From: Rhizophlyctis rosea | Lineage: Eukaryota > Chytridiomycota > Chytridiomycetes > Rhizophlyctidales > Rhizophlyctidaceae | DNA length: 64,000 nucleotides | Reading direction: 5' to 3' | NCBI GenBank assembly: GCA_027596075.1 | Contig: JADGJC010000071.1 | Span: 50,480 to 114,479 of the forward strand | Shown here: in pieces, positions 13,846 through 26,185 of the stretch | Layout: each line of letters begins with the position of its first letter | Position numbering within the stretch: the stretch's first letter is position 1 | Notes under the pieces: generated by a model | The model's input: only the letters and a program-made list of their open reading frames with translations | Databases searched by the model: none | Told to the model about the DNA's origin: nothing | Program-made: the position numbers and the translations under genes

Positions 13846-13914
13846 TGTAACTATGGAGGAGGCCAAACTGTAACTATGGAGGAGGCCAAGCTGTAACTAT
13901 GGAGGAGGCCAAGT
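13846..13914. repeat. 23-base tandem repeat, three copies, at a start codon
   Basis: Three near-identical 23-base units (TGTAACTATGGAGGAGGCCA plus a variable end) lie directly upstream of the TPR gene's ATG. On the minus strand each unit contains an in-frame or out-of-frame GCCTCCTCCATAG block, so copy number shifts the upstream frame. Confidence 0.95.
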
Positions 13915-16900
13915 TAGATGTTGGAAGCACCTCGGTGGACGCAGAGTTGTAGAAAAGAGGGAATCCTGAGGTGAAACACGTCAAACTGTTTTGTTTCGGG
14001 AAAGGCTGTGGCAAAGGAAAGACTTTGCGGACGTTGGTCGCGCCGGGCACTTCTCAAGGAAGTTACGTTGCGACGGGAGGTGTAAGGAAAGGACAACACC
14101 GGGTGCTTCTTCGGTGGATACGCTAACTGCGAGATACCGTACTAAAAATTCCAGATGGGAAGAAGAGAAGAAGGTTGACATCTTGGTGCGGCTGAGGACG
14201 GCAGGCCTGCAAGTTGCAAGTCTCCTGCGACGTCGTACAAATGGCGTGGAAGTTAGGACACACGAAGTTTGGCCCGGATTGGGGGCACGGTCCCCGTTCT
14301 CCTTTTCTCTCCCATTTTCACCCTTTTTGCTCAAAAAAACAAAACGCCGCTTTGCTTATTGATTGATTTATCACCGTGGTATGATGCAAGCTAATAGTTC
14401 CAACGTAAGAAGCAACGGCACGTTGTTGCATAGGACCGTGATCATGTCTAGCCGTGCTGCAGAAGATGTGTTGGTCCCAACAGTGCATGGATGTGTGCCG
14501 TTGATGGGTTAGAAACTTTAATGGTCAACAGGCGGGATATAGCAACGGTCTATCGCCGGCTTTTTGCAATTCAACTCAACCGCATGGTCACTTGAGGGTT
14601 TGTGATTGTCCCCTAAGAAAGGCAACGTTCAACATTGTCGCGCCACATATGCATCGGAAGTAACAATCAAGAATTAGCGCATCGAGGTTAAGAACACCGC
14701 TCAGCACATCTAGAGTGTTCGACATGATATAGTTCCTGGTGTACCTTTTTTCTTGCAAAGGCCTTTGAAAGGATTGATTCAATCAATGAACTGGTTATTC
14801 GCAATGGAGACAAGACAAAAAAATGACACTACACTTGCGCTTACCGCACATCGCGCCGCCTTTGGTTGCAGGTGAATACCTTAACACCGAAACACGCAAA
14901 ATTTGTGACGGTTGGCAGTTCATGAAGTTGTAACATGGCAAATGCAGTTGCAAACTGGTCTGTGCACGCTGCAACTGGCCAGTTTGATGAGTCTGTTCTG
15001 GCTAATGCGCTGAGCAGATATTGCAATATCATGTCAGCGTCATGTGTCATGCGATTGCGGCCCTGTTCTCTCCCTTCGATTGCAAGAGAACAGCCGGCGG
15101 AGCAGTCATTGCTGGTTTGGCGCGTATATATAGGCATTCATAACCGTGGCGGACAGATTATCAAATATGAGATATATTTCAGCGGTGTATTCAGCGTTTG
15201 ATACTTCTGGTCCGTATTCATTGCAGAAGTTTCAGACCAATGGCCTGCGTACTTTTTTGTCATTTGCTCAAAGAAGTCCCACAAGGCTCATAAAGATCCG
15301 CGCATTCAACAATCCATCCGCTGCAACGAACACTTGTTCAGCACGGGTTCACGTTAAAAAGAGTGATCTATTTATAGATGTCAAATGCTGGGTGTCTGCC
15401 ATGTAACCATGAGACCGATCTTGACCGTGTTTTTGGACACAGCTTTGTTTCTATGTGTGAACCATCATGTGGCATTGAAAAAATCGCCCTCTCCACCCGG
15501 AACCTTAAGCCCGTTCGCGCTCAATCGTTCTCTGACTCGGTGATAGCATGAGTTCCAGGTGGAAAATCCAGTTGCCGCCAAAATTGAGTCTGCATCTGCT
15601 CATACGTTTCTTTCGTTCATCGATATCAGAGCCTACCCCAGATGCCATGGGTCGCGTGACCCTTTTTACCGACTTGCAAACGGAGGTGCCTCACAGATCT
15701 CGAAACGGGATCGAAAAGCAATACCGCTGCCGAAGTCGATCGGTAGAATCTACCTTGAATGGTGTCCGGCGTTACGTCACGATGAATTTCAGTACAAATT
15801 CCAATAGAGAGTACCTGCAGCAGATGCTCTCGTTCGTCATCGGAATGGAGGTATTCCACCAATTCATGTATTTATTTTTGATGCAGCATTACCATGCGGA
15901 TCTTGATTTGCGCAGATGGAAAGAGCACGTGTTTGATATCCGTCAGTTTGACTCCCCGACGTCATGTTGGCGAATGCCTCAGTCATAACCGAGGCTCAAT
16001 GGCTCAATGTGATAAACCGTTCAACGACTTTAACGAGAGGCACATACTGTTTGACCACGATTCAGAACCTGCAATTCATGAGGAGTAAAAATAATCGTGA
16101 TGGGATTTGGAATGTTTGAGTGCGGCGACATCCATTCCGCATGCAAAGGCCGAGCGGTTGGTTACAAGATCCCATACTGCGTGCAGATTCTATAAAGATG
16201 GCACAAACCACACAGGATGTACCACGTATCGCATGCAGTATTGAGGAAAAACGAGCCATATGCACATGCTGGCAGAGAAAAGGATATATCGTCATCGTTT
16301 TCAGAGGTTAAGAGCAGGCCTCCCCCGGGGGTCTCGTTAACGTCATTGCGAATTCAGCCTTTTTACCGACAGCAAGCAAAACCGTATCATGATGCCGACA
16401 TATACTTGAATGGATGAGAGTGTGTTCGAAGTCCGAACGCTTCGCTGTTGACATGTGACGCTAGGTAAGGATGAGGAATTTGGAGAATGACCTATGATCT
16501 GGCAGCGTTTAACTGGGGCAAAAACAAAGTGATGAATGGCATCATAGACTTGCTTTGGAACGGGCGATCTCCGTGCCGCATGCAGCTGCCAAACATCTTA
16601 TCACAACCAGATACAGACCTACAAAGCAGTGTGATGATCTCATTTCACTGACGTCACGGAAGCATTTACCCCGTGTTCATAGGGTCAAAAAGGAGAAGTA
16701 GTCTGCCAGATGGAAGGGTTGCGTTTGTCGCCTTGTCGTCGTCCGTTTCAAAAGTAATAGTGAACATCATGCTCCGTCAACTCTTCAGTCAATGCGAAGA
16801 CACCATTTCATCCAAAAACGATCAACGCAATAGGATGGGCGCATTTATTTGGAAGAGACGAATATGCTGGAGGTTCTTCAACTTCCGACTCCCCGCTTAC

Positions 16901-17503
16901 AACACGTGACGTTTGGTAAAGAACGGTCTGCATAATCCTCGCCTCCGAAGAAGCCCATCAAACCCAGCATCTCGCCGTTGTACTATGCAAATAAAGCATG
17001 CAGTCAATGAACAGTAATGAACCTTGCATCCCACCCAAGTGTTGGCGTTGCATGTTGAAAAACCTTTGAGACTTTCGCCCATTTTCCAGTGATTTTGAAA
17101 CCTATGCAGAGGATCAGGCATCATCTTCGCGCACCTAAATGTTCCACGATAATCATGACTGTGGTCGCAAGTGCAATCCTCTGACAGCTTTTCGGTCCAG
17201 GTCTCTTCTAGCGATTGCTCCGCGAGACAGTCGTCGTATGTTCTGTATATGTGGCGCAAAGAATAAGACGACGTGCATCATGCTGGTCGAAAATGAAAAT
17301 GAATGATCGAGTCCCGGTTCGAAGTTCACCCAATACGCGGATGTTCCACAACGTCAACCAAAAAATCTTGTGGAAATTGACCTGTACGAAGCAGCCTCCA
17401 CAACGTCATCCCCGCAATTATATTTGGCCCAAACCCCACCACCAAGAGACAAGTGCCCAGGACCACGCCTCTTTCTCTGATTTGAGTGGAGCACTCGTGG
17501 GGT
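13915..17503. other. Gene-poor stretch with scattered coding-like patches
   Basis: No complete gene can be supported. Plus-strand patches with protein-like composition are at about 15559-15807 (ENPVAAKIESASAHTFLSF, later IGRIYLEWCPALRHDEF), 15840-15985 and 16160-16310 (DSIKMAQTTQDVPRIACSIE). They lie in different frames and lack clear splice borders between them. The likeliest reading is one or more decayed genes. Confidence 0.35.
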
Positions 17504-17950
17504 TTACCGTCGCGATAATTGGGTTCGAAGACTGTGACGATGACCCATTTCGGGGCGGTTGAGGAGTTGGATTCTACGAGTCCTGGGTGAAAGGTATCGG
17601 GATAAGGCGGACTTGGTGAGGGAAGATATGTTTGTGACATCGAAAATGTTGTATTCGGGGATTGTTTTGCATGTGGGTGGTGAGATTGGGATGGGGTATA
17701 CGTCTTGTATTTGGGAGAAGGGCTCGCCTGTTTGTTTGGTTGAGTATGGGGTTCGTGTATTGGGTTGAATCTGACTTGTTAGTTCACTCAAAGGAGATTG
17801 GGGACAATTTGCATCATATATACCCTGACAACCCGGTTCGGACCAGTAGGTTTCGATCGAGAGTGTTTGGTCCACTGCAGCAGAAGTTAAGAGCAGGAAG
17901 CAGAAAAGGATAAACGCCACGGGGAAGGCCCGCCCGGATATTGTGGTCAT
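17504..17950 (-). CDS. Secreted hypothetical protein, probably frameshifted
   Basis: The ATG at 17950 opens a frame with a clear signal peptide: basic start, hydrophobic core AFPVAFILFCFLLLTSAAV, cleavage near residues 24-25. It is followed by a Cys-containing mature part (YWSEPGCQGIYDANCPQSP, CKTIPEYNIFDVTN). After about residue 112 this frame turns into Arg-rich sequence ending at 17504, while the overlapping frame becomes the more natural one (NSSTAPKWVIVTVFEPNYRD, then KPHECSTQI, to about 17460). No splice pair explains the switch, so a one-base frameshift near 17600-17640 is likely. Family unknown. A TATATAT box occurs about 220 bases upstream, near 18170. Confidence 0.45.
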   Translation of the reverse strand: MTTISGRAFPVAFILFCFLLLTSAAVDQTLSIETYWSEPGCQGIYDANCPQSPLSELTSQIQPNTRTPYSTKQTGEPFSQIQDVYPIPISPPTCKTIPEYNIFDVTNISSLTKSALSRYLSPRTRRIQLLNRPEMGHRHSLRTQLSRR

Positions 17951-18554
17951 GCTGAAATCACCGTATGGGCTGCAATGTTGAGCATGTCGTAGGGGGTTTC
18001 AGAATTCTGAATTTTGAATGAGGTTTGGGTTTGAGAATAATTGAAAGCAACTTTGAAATCAAGCGCAACAAGTAAAAAACCAAAAGGGATTGATCGAATC
18101 ACTCGCCGTGTTTAATTTGATCATGAATACCCCTCTTTTCCAGTATGATCGCATAAGACTAAGGGCATATATAACCCAAAGGCGGCTCAACAACTCCTGC
18201 AGTCACTGGGTTGCAATGTAATTGGCAGCTGCATGACATGTTCATGCAAGTGATGACTTCTCCAATCCCGGGGGAGGAATGCGCCGTAATGCGCACTTCT
18301 ATGCGCGGCAATTTCGAAGGCAGGAAGTCAAAAGTTAGAAGGCCGCCAATGGGATGGCCATTTGGACCGGGTTAGCTTCAGATATACTCGCTTAGCTCGG
18401 TACACCCATTCTGCGTCATCTTGACACATCACTCAATGTGTGATATTTTTGGTCCATCCAACTCCATCGCACCCAATTCTTCCCCTCCTATTCTTTTTCA
18501 CCTGCATTAGTGCATCCCCCGCCAACCCGAATTCTCCACCCCCTTTCCCACACA
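17951..18554 (+). promoter_or_regulatory. Divergent intergenic region
   Basis: Lies between the secreted hypothetical gene (-) and the Yar1-like gene (+). TATATAA-like sequence is near 18167-18176. A long C-rich leader (18480-18554) runs into the ATG at 18555. No gene. Confidence 0.4.
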
Positions 18555-19136
18555 ATGACCGTCGACTCAACCCCCACAAATCCTGTCGACTTTGACGTCT
18601 CCGAATTCATCGCCTGCGCGCGGTACGGAGACCTAGACGACCTAAATGAACTAGTCTCAACCTACCTCTCTTCCCACCCTTCAACACCACTCCCCGCCCT
18701 CTACACATCCCGCACCTCCTCAAACGCAACCGCCCTCCACTACGCCTCCGCCAACGGTCACCTCCCCATAGTCGCCCACCTCCTCCCATCCCTATCTCCA
18801 ACGGACGTAAATGCACAAAACGACGACGGCTCAACACCTCTACACTGGGCGGCACTGAATGGACACTTGGAGGTTGTGAAGGCGCTTTTGGCGGCGGGTG
18901 CGGATGCGACACTCAGAAATGAGATGGGACGGAGTGCGGTGACGGTGGCGGAGCAGCAGGGACATTTGGAGGTTGTTAGTGTTTTGTTGGCTAGTTATGA
19001 CCCGGAGGAGGCAGAGGATGGCGAGGAGGCAGAGGAGAAGGAGGGTGGTGCGGTAGAGGGGGAGGCGAGTGGGAGCGGGATTGGGAGTGGATCATGTGAG
19101 AAGCCAGGGGCGGGTGAGGAGGCTCCTGCTCCATAG
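18555..19136 (+). CDS. YAR1: Ankyrin repeat protein, Yar1-like
   Basis: Intronless, 193 residues; the start is the ATG after a C-rich leader. After an acidic N-terminus (FIACARYGDLDDLNELVS) come canonical ankyrin repeats: NATALHYASANGHLPIVAHL, then DGSTPLHWAALNGHLEVVKA, then GRSAVTVAEQQGHLEVVSVL. The tail is Glu/Gly-rich (about residues 155-193). The size, the N-terminal helix and the acidic tail match yeast Yar1, which escorts ribosomal protein uS3 (Rps3) to pre-40S particles. Other small ankyrin proteins look similar, so the orthology is probable rather than certain. The sequence is heavily C-rich in the first half and G-rich in the second, a codon-use oddity also seen in other genes here. 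Confidence 0.8.
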   Translation: MTVDSTPTNPVDFDVSEFIACARYGDLDDLNELVSTYLSSHPSTPLPALYTSRTSSNATALHYASANGHLPIVAHLLPSLSPTDVNAQNDDGSTPLHWAALNGHLEVVKALLAAGADATLRNEMGRSAVTVAEQQGHLEVVSVLLASYDPEEAEDGEEAEEKEGGAVEGEASGSGIGSGSCEKPGAGEEAPAP

Positions 19137-19654
19137 AGATGATGTAAGATAAGACATATGGCCCATCTACCACTAATTTAAGTATTGTTCATTGCCGTTT
19201 CATTTCCGTGTTTAACGGGAACTTTGAGCTGTGCGCTGTTGGGGTGATTAGCACATGGCTCAAAAGAATGCCCATGGGCGTGCATTTTTGCCGAAGAATT
19301 GCCGTCTCACTTTTTGGCCCATATCAGCAGAGCCCATCCAAAAGACCCTGCATACACTAACCCTAGAGCTGGCGTGGACACGGTTCATTCTGCAGACATG
19401 CTTTGCGATCAACGGATTGAGTAAGCGCTCTCCAGACAGTGACAGACACCCATCGCCTTTTCTTTGGAAACACAATTCATGTTTTACGGTTTACCACCCG
19501 AGAGATCAATTCATACTCTTGAATTTCTCTAACATTCGAACGGGTGTTCGCACAACTTGCGGCCGCTTTTTGATGTTAGTGCGCCATTCAAATTCCGAAA
19601 TGTCGTTCCTCTTTTCTATTTATCAAATTCAGAACACAGGTTCATTCGTGTAGG

Positions 19655-19807
19655 GCGTTAGATGGAGCTAATATCAACGGGCATATTGACGTGCTTGACT
19701 GGTGGAATTCAAGTGGGTTGGAATTGGGAATACTCGGTGAAGGCCACGGAGGCAGCAACTTATGGCGGGCGGCTTGATGTGCTTGATTGGTGAAAGTCCA
19801 ATGGGTT
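19655..19807 (+). pseudogene. Ankyrin (LDWW-type) repeat fragment
   Basis: The reading ALDGANINGHIDVLDWWNSS continues as GLELG, then shifts by one base near 19728 into YSVKATEAATYGGRLDVLDW, followed by a TGA at 19791-19793 in the place of a second W, then KSNGL. This matches the GHLDVLDWWKxSGLxLxYS unit of large ankyrin families in chytrids and other microbes. One frameshift and one nonsense codon within two repeats, with nothing coding on either side, mark it as a relic. Confidence 0.75.
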
Positions 19808-20259
19808 GATGTTGGAATGGTGGGAGAAGCCAAAGGTTAGAGGGAGATACATTGGAACTTAGCTGGTACGGTTAGGTCCATACGGCAATGTTGGGTCAGT
19901 AAGTTCAAGGCAGCAGAGGATAAGAAGGATACGTATTCTCGGTTCAGGTGCCATGGGCATGTGCGGTTCTGGTAGAATAGTGATGCTGTGAAATATGGTT
20001 ATGGAGAATAGAACAATCGTTTGAAAGAGAAACCAACGACCCCATCTGGTCGCTTTGAATCTTGTGCCATCAACGACAAACATTACCCCTGAAATAATGA
20101 TTCCGACTGCCAATCTGTCTATATGTATTTCTCTATTAATGATCAACTCTGATCTACATATGTTTGTGGGACCTCTAGCTGGCAGACAGCGTTATGTGAG
20201 GAATCACAAACACAAGGAGGTGCTCGCTTTCGCTACCCAATCTTACCGAAAATCCGCAT
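19808..20259. other. Intergenic; nothing seen
   Basis: No coding signal, repeat or motif that I can support between the ankyrin relic and the stop codon of the dienelactone-hydrolase-like gene. Confidence 0.4.
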
Positions 20260-21184
20260 CTAGGCCCACGCATTGAAGAACCTCACAGCCTGGAAGAATG
20301 CTTCCTTCTTGGCAAAGGTCTTTTCAGCATCGGTAACATTGGTTTTGGCCACGAAGCACGTGCTGGTGCCACTGTAGAGCGAGACAGTGTAGGGTACGGT
20401 TGTGTTCTGGAGGAGGGCTTCGAGTTGTGCGCGTCGGACTGGGAAGAGTTGGGATTCGTTTTCTTGGATGGTCACGGAGGATATGTCAATGACCAGCTTC
20501 TGAGATTTAAGATCCACGATAAACGAAAGCTTACCAGCAAGAGCCACTGTCACCGACTTGGTAATATTCAACACCTCCTCATCGGCCAACAATGTCGGAT
20601 GACCAGCAAACCCGACATCAGCTCCCCATCCACTCGCCAAAGCCCTGAACGCATACCGTCCGCCGAAACAGTCACCAGCCACCGCAACCTTCTTGAAACC
20701 CAACGTCTGCTTCACATAGTTGATCGCAGCGGTCACCTTAGAGTCCGTGTTTGAGGGGTAGTGTGCCGCCATCATCATGCTTTGCTCCAGGTTGCTCAGG
20801 CTTATTCCGGCTTGAATAGGGGCGCCTTGGAATAGCTCCGGCGCGACGGTGAGGAAGCCGGCACGGGCAAAGGAGTCAATAAGGAGGCGGTTTTGGTAGT
20901 CGGGGATGCCGTAGGGGTCTGTGAGGTAGACGAGGGCGGTTTTGGATTGAGTGACGCCGCGAGGAGGTTTGGAGATGTAGAAAGGCACTAGATGTCTGTA
21001 GTTAGATGATGGGCCCGGTGTGGCAGCTGATATAATAGTATCACTCACGGCTATCGATGAGACTCTCCTGGCCGATTGTGTTCCCGCTGAGACGGAAGAT
21101 GGGTCTAGTTGACGACTGCGGTGCGGCATTCACTGCGCATACCAGGCACGTGGCAACTGCAAGGAGAAGAGATGTGAAGCGCAT
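20260..21184 (-). CDS. Secreted dienelactone hydrolase-like protein, triad incomplete
   Basis: Exons 21049-21184, 20535-20987 and 20260-20462 (minus) give 263 residues. Introns are GTGAGT...CTAG and GTAAGC...CAAG, with a CTAAC branch site in the first. The signal peptide is MRFTSLLLAVATCLVCAVNA. The alpha/beta-hydrolase fold of the dienelactone hydrolase family is clear: YLTDPYGI, then RAGFLTVAPELFQG, then nucleophile elbow GDCFGG with Cys152, then GHPTLL. The expected Asp position reads AENESQLFP (no Asp), and the usual HGFA box near the end reads STCFVA, with Thr231 where the catalytic His belongs. Cys alone remains, so activity as a standard hydrolase is doubtful. The splice choice around the Asp region affects only that motif. 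Confidence 0.85.
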
Positions 21185-21260
21185 GATCGAATGGCAGGGG
21201 GGAGAAATGATCAAAGTGATGGCTGGCAGTTTTCGAAAGAGGAGCTGAGGATGTTGGGAC

Positions 21261-21268
21261 GCTTTATA
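21261..21268 (-). promoter_or_regulatory. TATA box of the dienelactone hydrolase-like gene
   Basis: TATAAAGC on the minus strand, about 80 bases upstream of the ATG at 21184. Confidence 0.5.
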
Positions 21269-24200
21269 GACCTGAGACGGGGTCAAGCCATATTCTTCTC
21301 TCATCTCCTCAGGGACTCGCGATTTCAAGTAACACCAATGAGGGATGATGGAGCCTGCTTAGTCAACTCCAACAAACATCCTGCAAACGTGCTCGTCTTA
21401 TCGAAGCCCCCCTTTCTACTTGACTTTGACAGCAAGTTCGATGGAAGGCAGCCCTCAAAACACAAACACAAAAATGGGGAGTTCCACAAAGGCGCAGCAT
21501 TCCTCTTCTCCTCCGATCATCTCCGACTGTTCCGTGTGTTCCTTTGTGCTTCAATGGCTTGACAACCACAACTTGGTGGCCACCAACTGGCTTGCCTTCT
21601 CTGAATTTGCATCGCAACGTTCACAAGACTTGGGCGGTGCTGGCACATTGCAAATCTCACAAACATATCGATGCTGATAGGCTGTCTGTTGGTAACAGAC
21701 AATTTGTGAATATGGGTCCAGCTTGTCGGTCAATTCCCCCTTCTATACTTTACTATCTGGGGCTCTAACATCCGTTATTTTCCTGTTTCAAACTCTTGGG
21801 CAGGAAGGGCGCACATGGGGGTTGCTTGAAAGGGGTTGCCAAACTGTCAGTGAGCGCGGACGTCCATTTTCCCAATTCGCTGAGGAGAAGTGTAGTGATC
21901 AGATCACTGATAGATGAACCATTCCTCACTCAGTCTTCTGCATCCCGGGTCCGGGCCCCTTTTGAGGAGCTAATGGATGTCGAAATTTCTATTTTCCACG
22001 ACCTCAATGCGACTGAAACTGTGCTCAACTTTGAATTCACGCAAGCAACGCATGGTCCTCCTCCTCGCCATCGTCGACGACGGGTTATTCCGATGCATCC
22101 GAAACAGTGCTGCTGATCTCGCCAATTGTGTACTGCTGTTGTCAATGCTCTTCAACGGCAGCTGAAGCGATTTTGAGGTCGCGGATGGAAGGGAGCAAGA
22201 CAGGAGCGGTGACCATTGCATATCCTTTGTGGACTGACGGACTCACAGGGTACTTGAGGCGCGCAAACTATTTGGAGCATATATTGTATGTCTGAAAGAC
22301 TGGCTCCCTCATCCACACATCCGAGTTTGGTAGAAATTATCATTTTTCGTGCAGTTCATGGCATCTGACTTCGAAAACAAAAAGGTGAAAGCCCTCGCAG
22401 CATTGAAAGTGAACCGGATCCTACATCCAGGAGCGACTTCCCGCTGTATGATCGGTCCGGGCGCATGGCAGCCTCCGCACGTCCTGCACGTAGGTGCACG
22501 ACGAATAGTACTGACTCGGACCGTGTCCGACTGGGTTGACCAATGAGGGTGTATTTCAATCACGTATGTGCAGGTCATTCAAAGTAGTGAGAATCGCAAT
22601 CCATATTCGGGCTCAGTCGACGTGAGAAATGTCTGCCCATTCCGCGTAACTTCGCCGATTCTTTTTCTGCCGTGATTTCGCGAGATATCCGGAAGTTGAA
22701 GCTCAAGTTGAAACTTGCGAGGCTGGCATTTGACACGCAGCGCCAAAGGATGCTCAGGATAGGGGATCAAACTTCTATCGAAAAGCTTCAAAACACTTTG
22801 ATGATTACTAAGGACGTACAGTGGCAAAAGTGATTCGTTGTCAAATGAAGTGAATCACTGAGGATATCTCATGTAGGCAATGGCTGAGGAACCTGCTGCA
22901 TTTGTCACTTCAGTCACCATAGCCTTTGGGCCTCTCTATGTTTCTTTTTGGAATGGCAGATAGACATCAGATTCGGAGATAGACGAAAGCAACCATATCG
23001 GTCCCATCAATGTATGTGCAGGCGAAGGTCTCTCGACCATGCGCTCGTTATGCTCTCCCGACTCTTTCGAGACCACCCTTGACGGCAAAAATGACTGGCG
23101 GGTGCTGGGAATCACTTCATGGGCAAGTTCATGTTCAAATTTGCGCGCTGCCCTGTTGAAAGTCAGCCACTTTTCCGAGCAGGCACAAACCAGAGGGTAC
23201 TTGGTGGACGCAAAGGAGCAAAAAATATTACGCACAGCGACCGTGACATATGTCAATGCGAGCGAAACGACTTCAGGATCATTGCTCCTGTGGAGGAACT
23301 ACGCCTCATGGCGGTTGACTTCCGTTCCCCGGTCAAGCATCTATGGCATCTGTGTGGAGTACTGTTGCCTCCAATGCGCTGTTCTGGTCTCCGTATCGCA
23401 CCTTCAAAGTAGCGGCGAGAACTTACATCTACACTGGGTGTAACAACGTTGCAACAGATCTCAATACAGTGCAGGGTCGAAGGTCAATTGAGGACTGAAG
23501 CCGTCATACAATTTGTTTTGAGGAGACCCCTTTGTGGGATGAAAAAGAACAATACTACGCACTTGAGGGGCTAAAACGTCCACGGTGAAAACAAGGCCGA
23601 ATGCTGATGGCAATGCTGAGGCAATCGCTTCCATATCGTGAATATACAAGCACTTATGACATCTCTAACTTGGCCGGAGCAGGCTGAAGCCCCACCCAAG
23701 GGCATTTCACTACTTCCTCCGAACCCTCTCGAACTTCCGCGTCAAAGTGTTCGCGAGTAACGTACGGTGCTTCCGGCCCCGCATCCATGATGTGTGCAAT
23801 AAACAAGAGTTTCACAGACACCCTTTCCCTTTTGTTTTGAGTGGCGATCCGAATTCAACAAACAAAAAGCAGGAATATCGTGGAGGACACACAATGTCTG
23901 CAGGCATCAAGGTAGCATTGCAATATGGAGGAGGCGATAAGTGTTAGCAACGCATGTCTCATCACACATTGAATGGGAAAGCAAAATCATCAAATCTAAA
24001 AATTGCTCACACCCAGTTTGTGCAATCGGCATTTGAAACTGCAAGTCGTTGAATCCTTTGCAAGGTGCCCTTAAACTATTGGTCGGGACTCTAGCACTCC
24101 AATAGGCACAATCTGTTTTCGGCGCACAGAATAGAGTTTCCACCAAACAAAAAAGAACGAAGCTGATTGGTCATTGGACTTGGGAACTCTTCAGCTCTTG

Positions 24201-26185
24201 CTCCCGTTTCGAATTTACTATATACTTGCATTCCCCTGTATTCGTGCTCTACACTGGAAGGGCTAGAACAGTTTTTTCCACCAGGAAGCACGCAAACAGA
24301 ACTTTGAGGCCGTTGCTTGCGTCCATCCAGGAGCGGGAGCTTCAGGAGTATCATATCATGGAAAACCCGTCATATCTGTCATTACGAGAGCCTTTTGACG
24401 TATTTGCCATTTTGCATCGGTTGTGGGCGCTTGTTCAAGACCTGACCTCTTCTCCGAGGGTGCCTCTCACGAAGTGAAGGGATCGGGAGCGACGGAAAGG
24501 GACAAAAAAACTAACTCCGGAACCAAGTACAGCTAAGGTCAACGCGAACAAGGATGACTTCAGCAAGACCGCTGCAGTCAGTGCCTATTAAAGGAATCAG
24601 CAATGTAGATAGCCATTGGGTCCCAAGTCGCCGATCACATCCATTTCATGTCGACTACTGCTGACTCCGATGCATCATCATGTTCAATACCTCGCATGGC
24701 CTGGTGTAAATTGGGCCGCTCTTGAGGCTTCAAGCGGGGAGCGGCGAAAACTTAAATCAAAGCCTGGAAAGTCTCCGAGCATTTAAGTGAAAGCCATGGG
24801 CATAAAGACCGCTCATTTCCACAAGTCGATCAAAAAGAATCCAAGGGCGAAGCTTCCATTCCACACATGTCGTGGTGAGGCAAATTATGACGGTATAGTG
24901 CAGAGATTACATAAGATTGACCACACCCCATAATCCGGCGGCAGTCAGCAAGTAACGATGAGGATGACGAATAGTATCAATTCTCAGCCACAACCAAACG
25001 CACAGCGCAAGGGGGGCAAATGCCCTTGGTGACAAACAAGGCCGGACACTGGATGCAATCAACATATGAGACACCTGACCCACAAGCTGCATCAACATCC
25101 TTGAAATGTCAGAAACTTCGCCGAAACACCTTGACGACATGACGCCCCAATGGCATCGCATAGCCTCTGCCAACTCCCCCAAAAAGCCAAATATTCGCGA
25201 GCACGATGCAGTGGTTGATGATCCATCCGAGGCTCTCACACAACCTCCGCACATGTAACGTTCGCATGTATGCAAAATTCTTCAGCTTCTGCGTGAGGCA
25301 AACATATGTTTTCGTTAGCAAAACCCATCACCTTGAGAAAGTGACGGAATTCCCGGTGCGCATCAAGCTATGATTGATATACGAGGAGGCGGTGATGAAG
25401 TGGTTTCATGTGATGTGTCATCAGTAGTGAAGAGCAAGGAAGTTTTGGGGATGGGGGGCACTTCTGTCGGCTCAGAGGGTGCAAGAGGTCAAATCATCTC
25501 CGCGTGACTGATACTCGGCAATTATGTAGACTGCAGCAGTTCTTGTCAATACGTCCTCTTCCACCACCCACCCTTTTTGGGCGCAAATTCGGAGACCAAA
25601 AACAAAAAAGATCACGTTTGACTACAAGAACGGGCTACTCGTCAAGCCCAATTTGGGTTTGTTCAATACACATATTGCCTGTCGACCCTACTCCGAACTC
25701 CGTTTGATGGAACAGTCTCATCTCACTAAAAAAAAGGCAAAAAAGTAATGAGAATATTGGGGTCGGATTCCAATCATCGACAAGGTGCGATGCGGATGTG
25801 GGACAATCAGGAGCATGCCATTAATTGAGGAACATCACCGCAATGCTTCCGAAAGCTTTCTGGTGTTCTGCGAGTCAATATGACCATTACTCTGTTCCTT
25901 TCGTTGAGCAAGCTTGGACAGTGAACAAATGTGTGACACCGAAACCTGACCTCCCCTCCTTCCGCTTGAACTAACAATCCTGGAACCGGCGGCCTCGCTC
26001 TCCCACTCCGCCATAATCCATACCAACACATCCAGTCTCCGCCCTCTTGACAACCCACAAACACCACCCACACAGAAAACTCCGCATCTCGGAACCACAC
26101 TCAAACAATAATCCTTTATTTTACACCGACCAACAAATGATCGTAAAAACAGCACCAGAGAGAGAACAGACTACTCCTCCACAAT
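21269..26185. other. Gene-poor stretch with broken coding patches
   Basis: No intact gene. Plus-strand patches with good composition, in changing frames, are 22352-22545 (ASDFENKKVKALAALKVNRI), 22575-22665 (SSENRNPYSGSVDVRNVCPF), 22674-22832 (ISRDIRKLKLKLKLARLAFD), 23039-23240 (SFETTLDGKNDWRVLGITSW) and 23255-23380 (NDFRIIAPVEELRLMAVDFR). They could be exons of one decayed gene. On the minus strand 25321-24907 has a possible membrane-protein patch (YMRTLHVRRLCESLGWIINH) whose frame also breaks. No family is recognised. Confidence 0.4.

Noticed and set aside
16425..16450. GCTTCGC resembling the hairpin core
   Set aside because: The outer bases do not pair, so it is not a member of the family.
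17310..17330. Possible tRNA B-box (GGTTCGAAGT)
   Set aside because: The final CC is missing, and no matching A-box, acceptor stem or anticodon arm could be folded.
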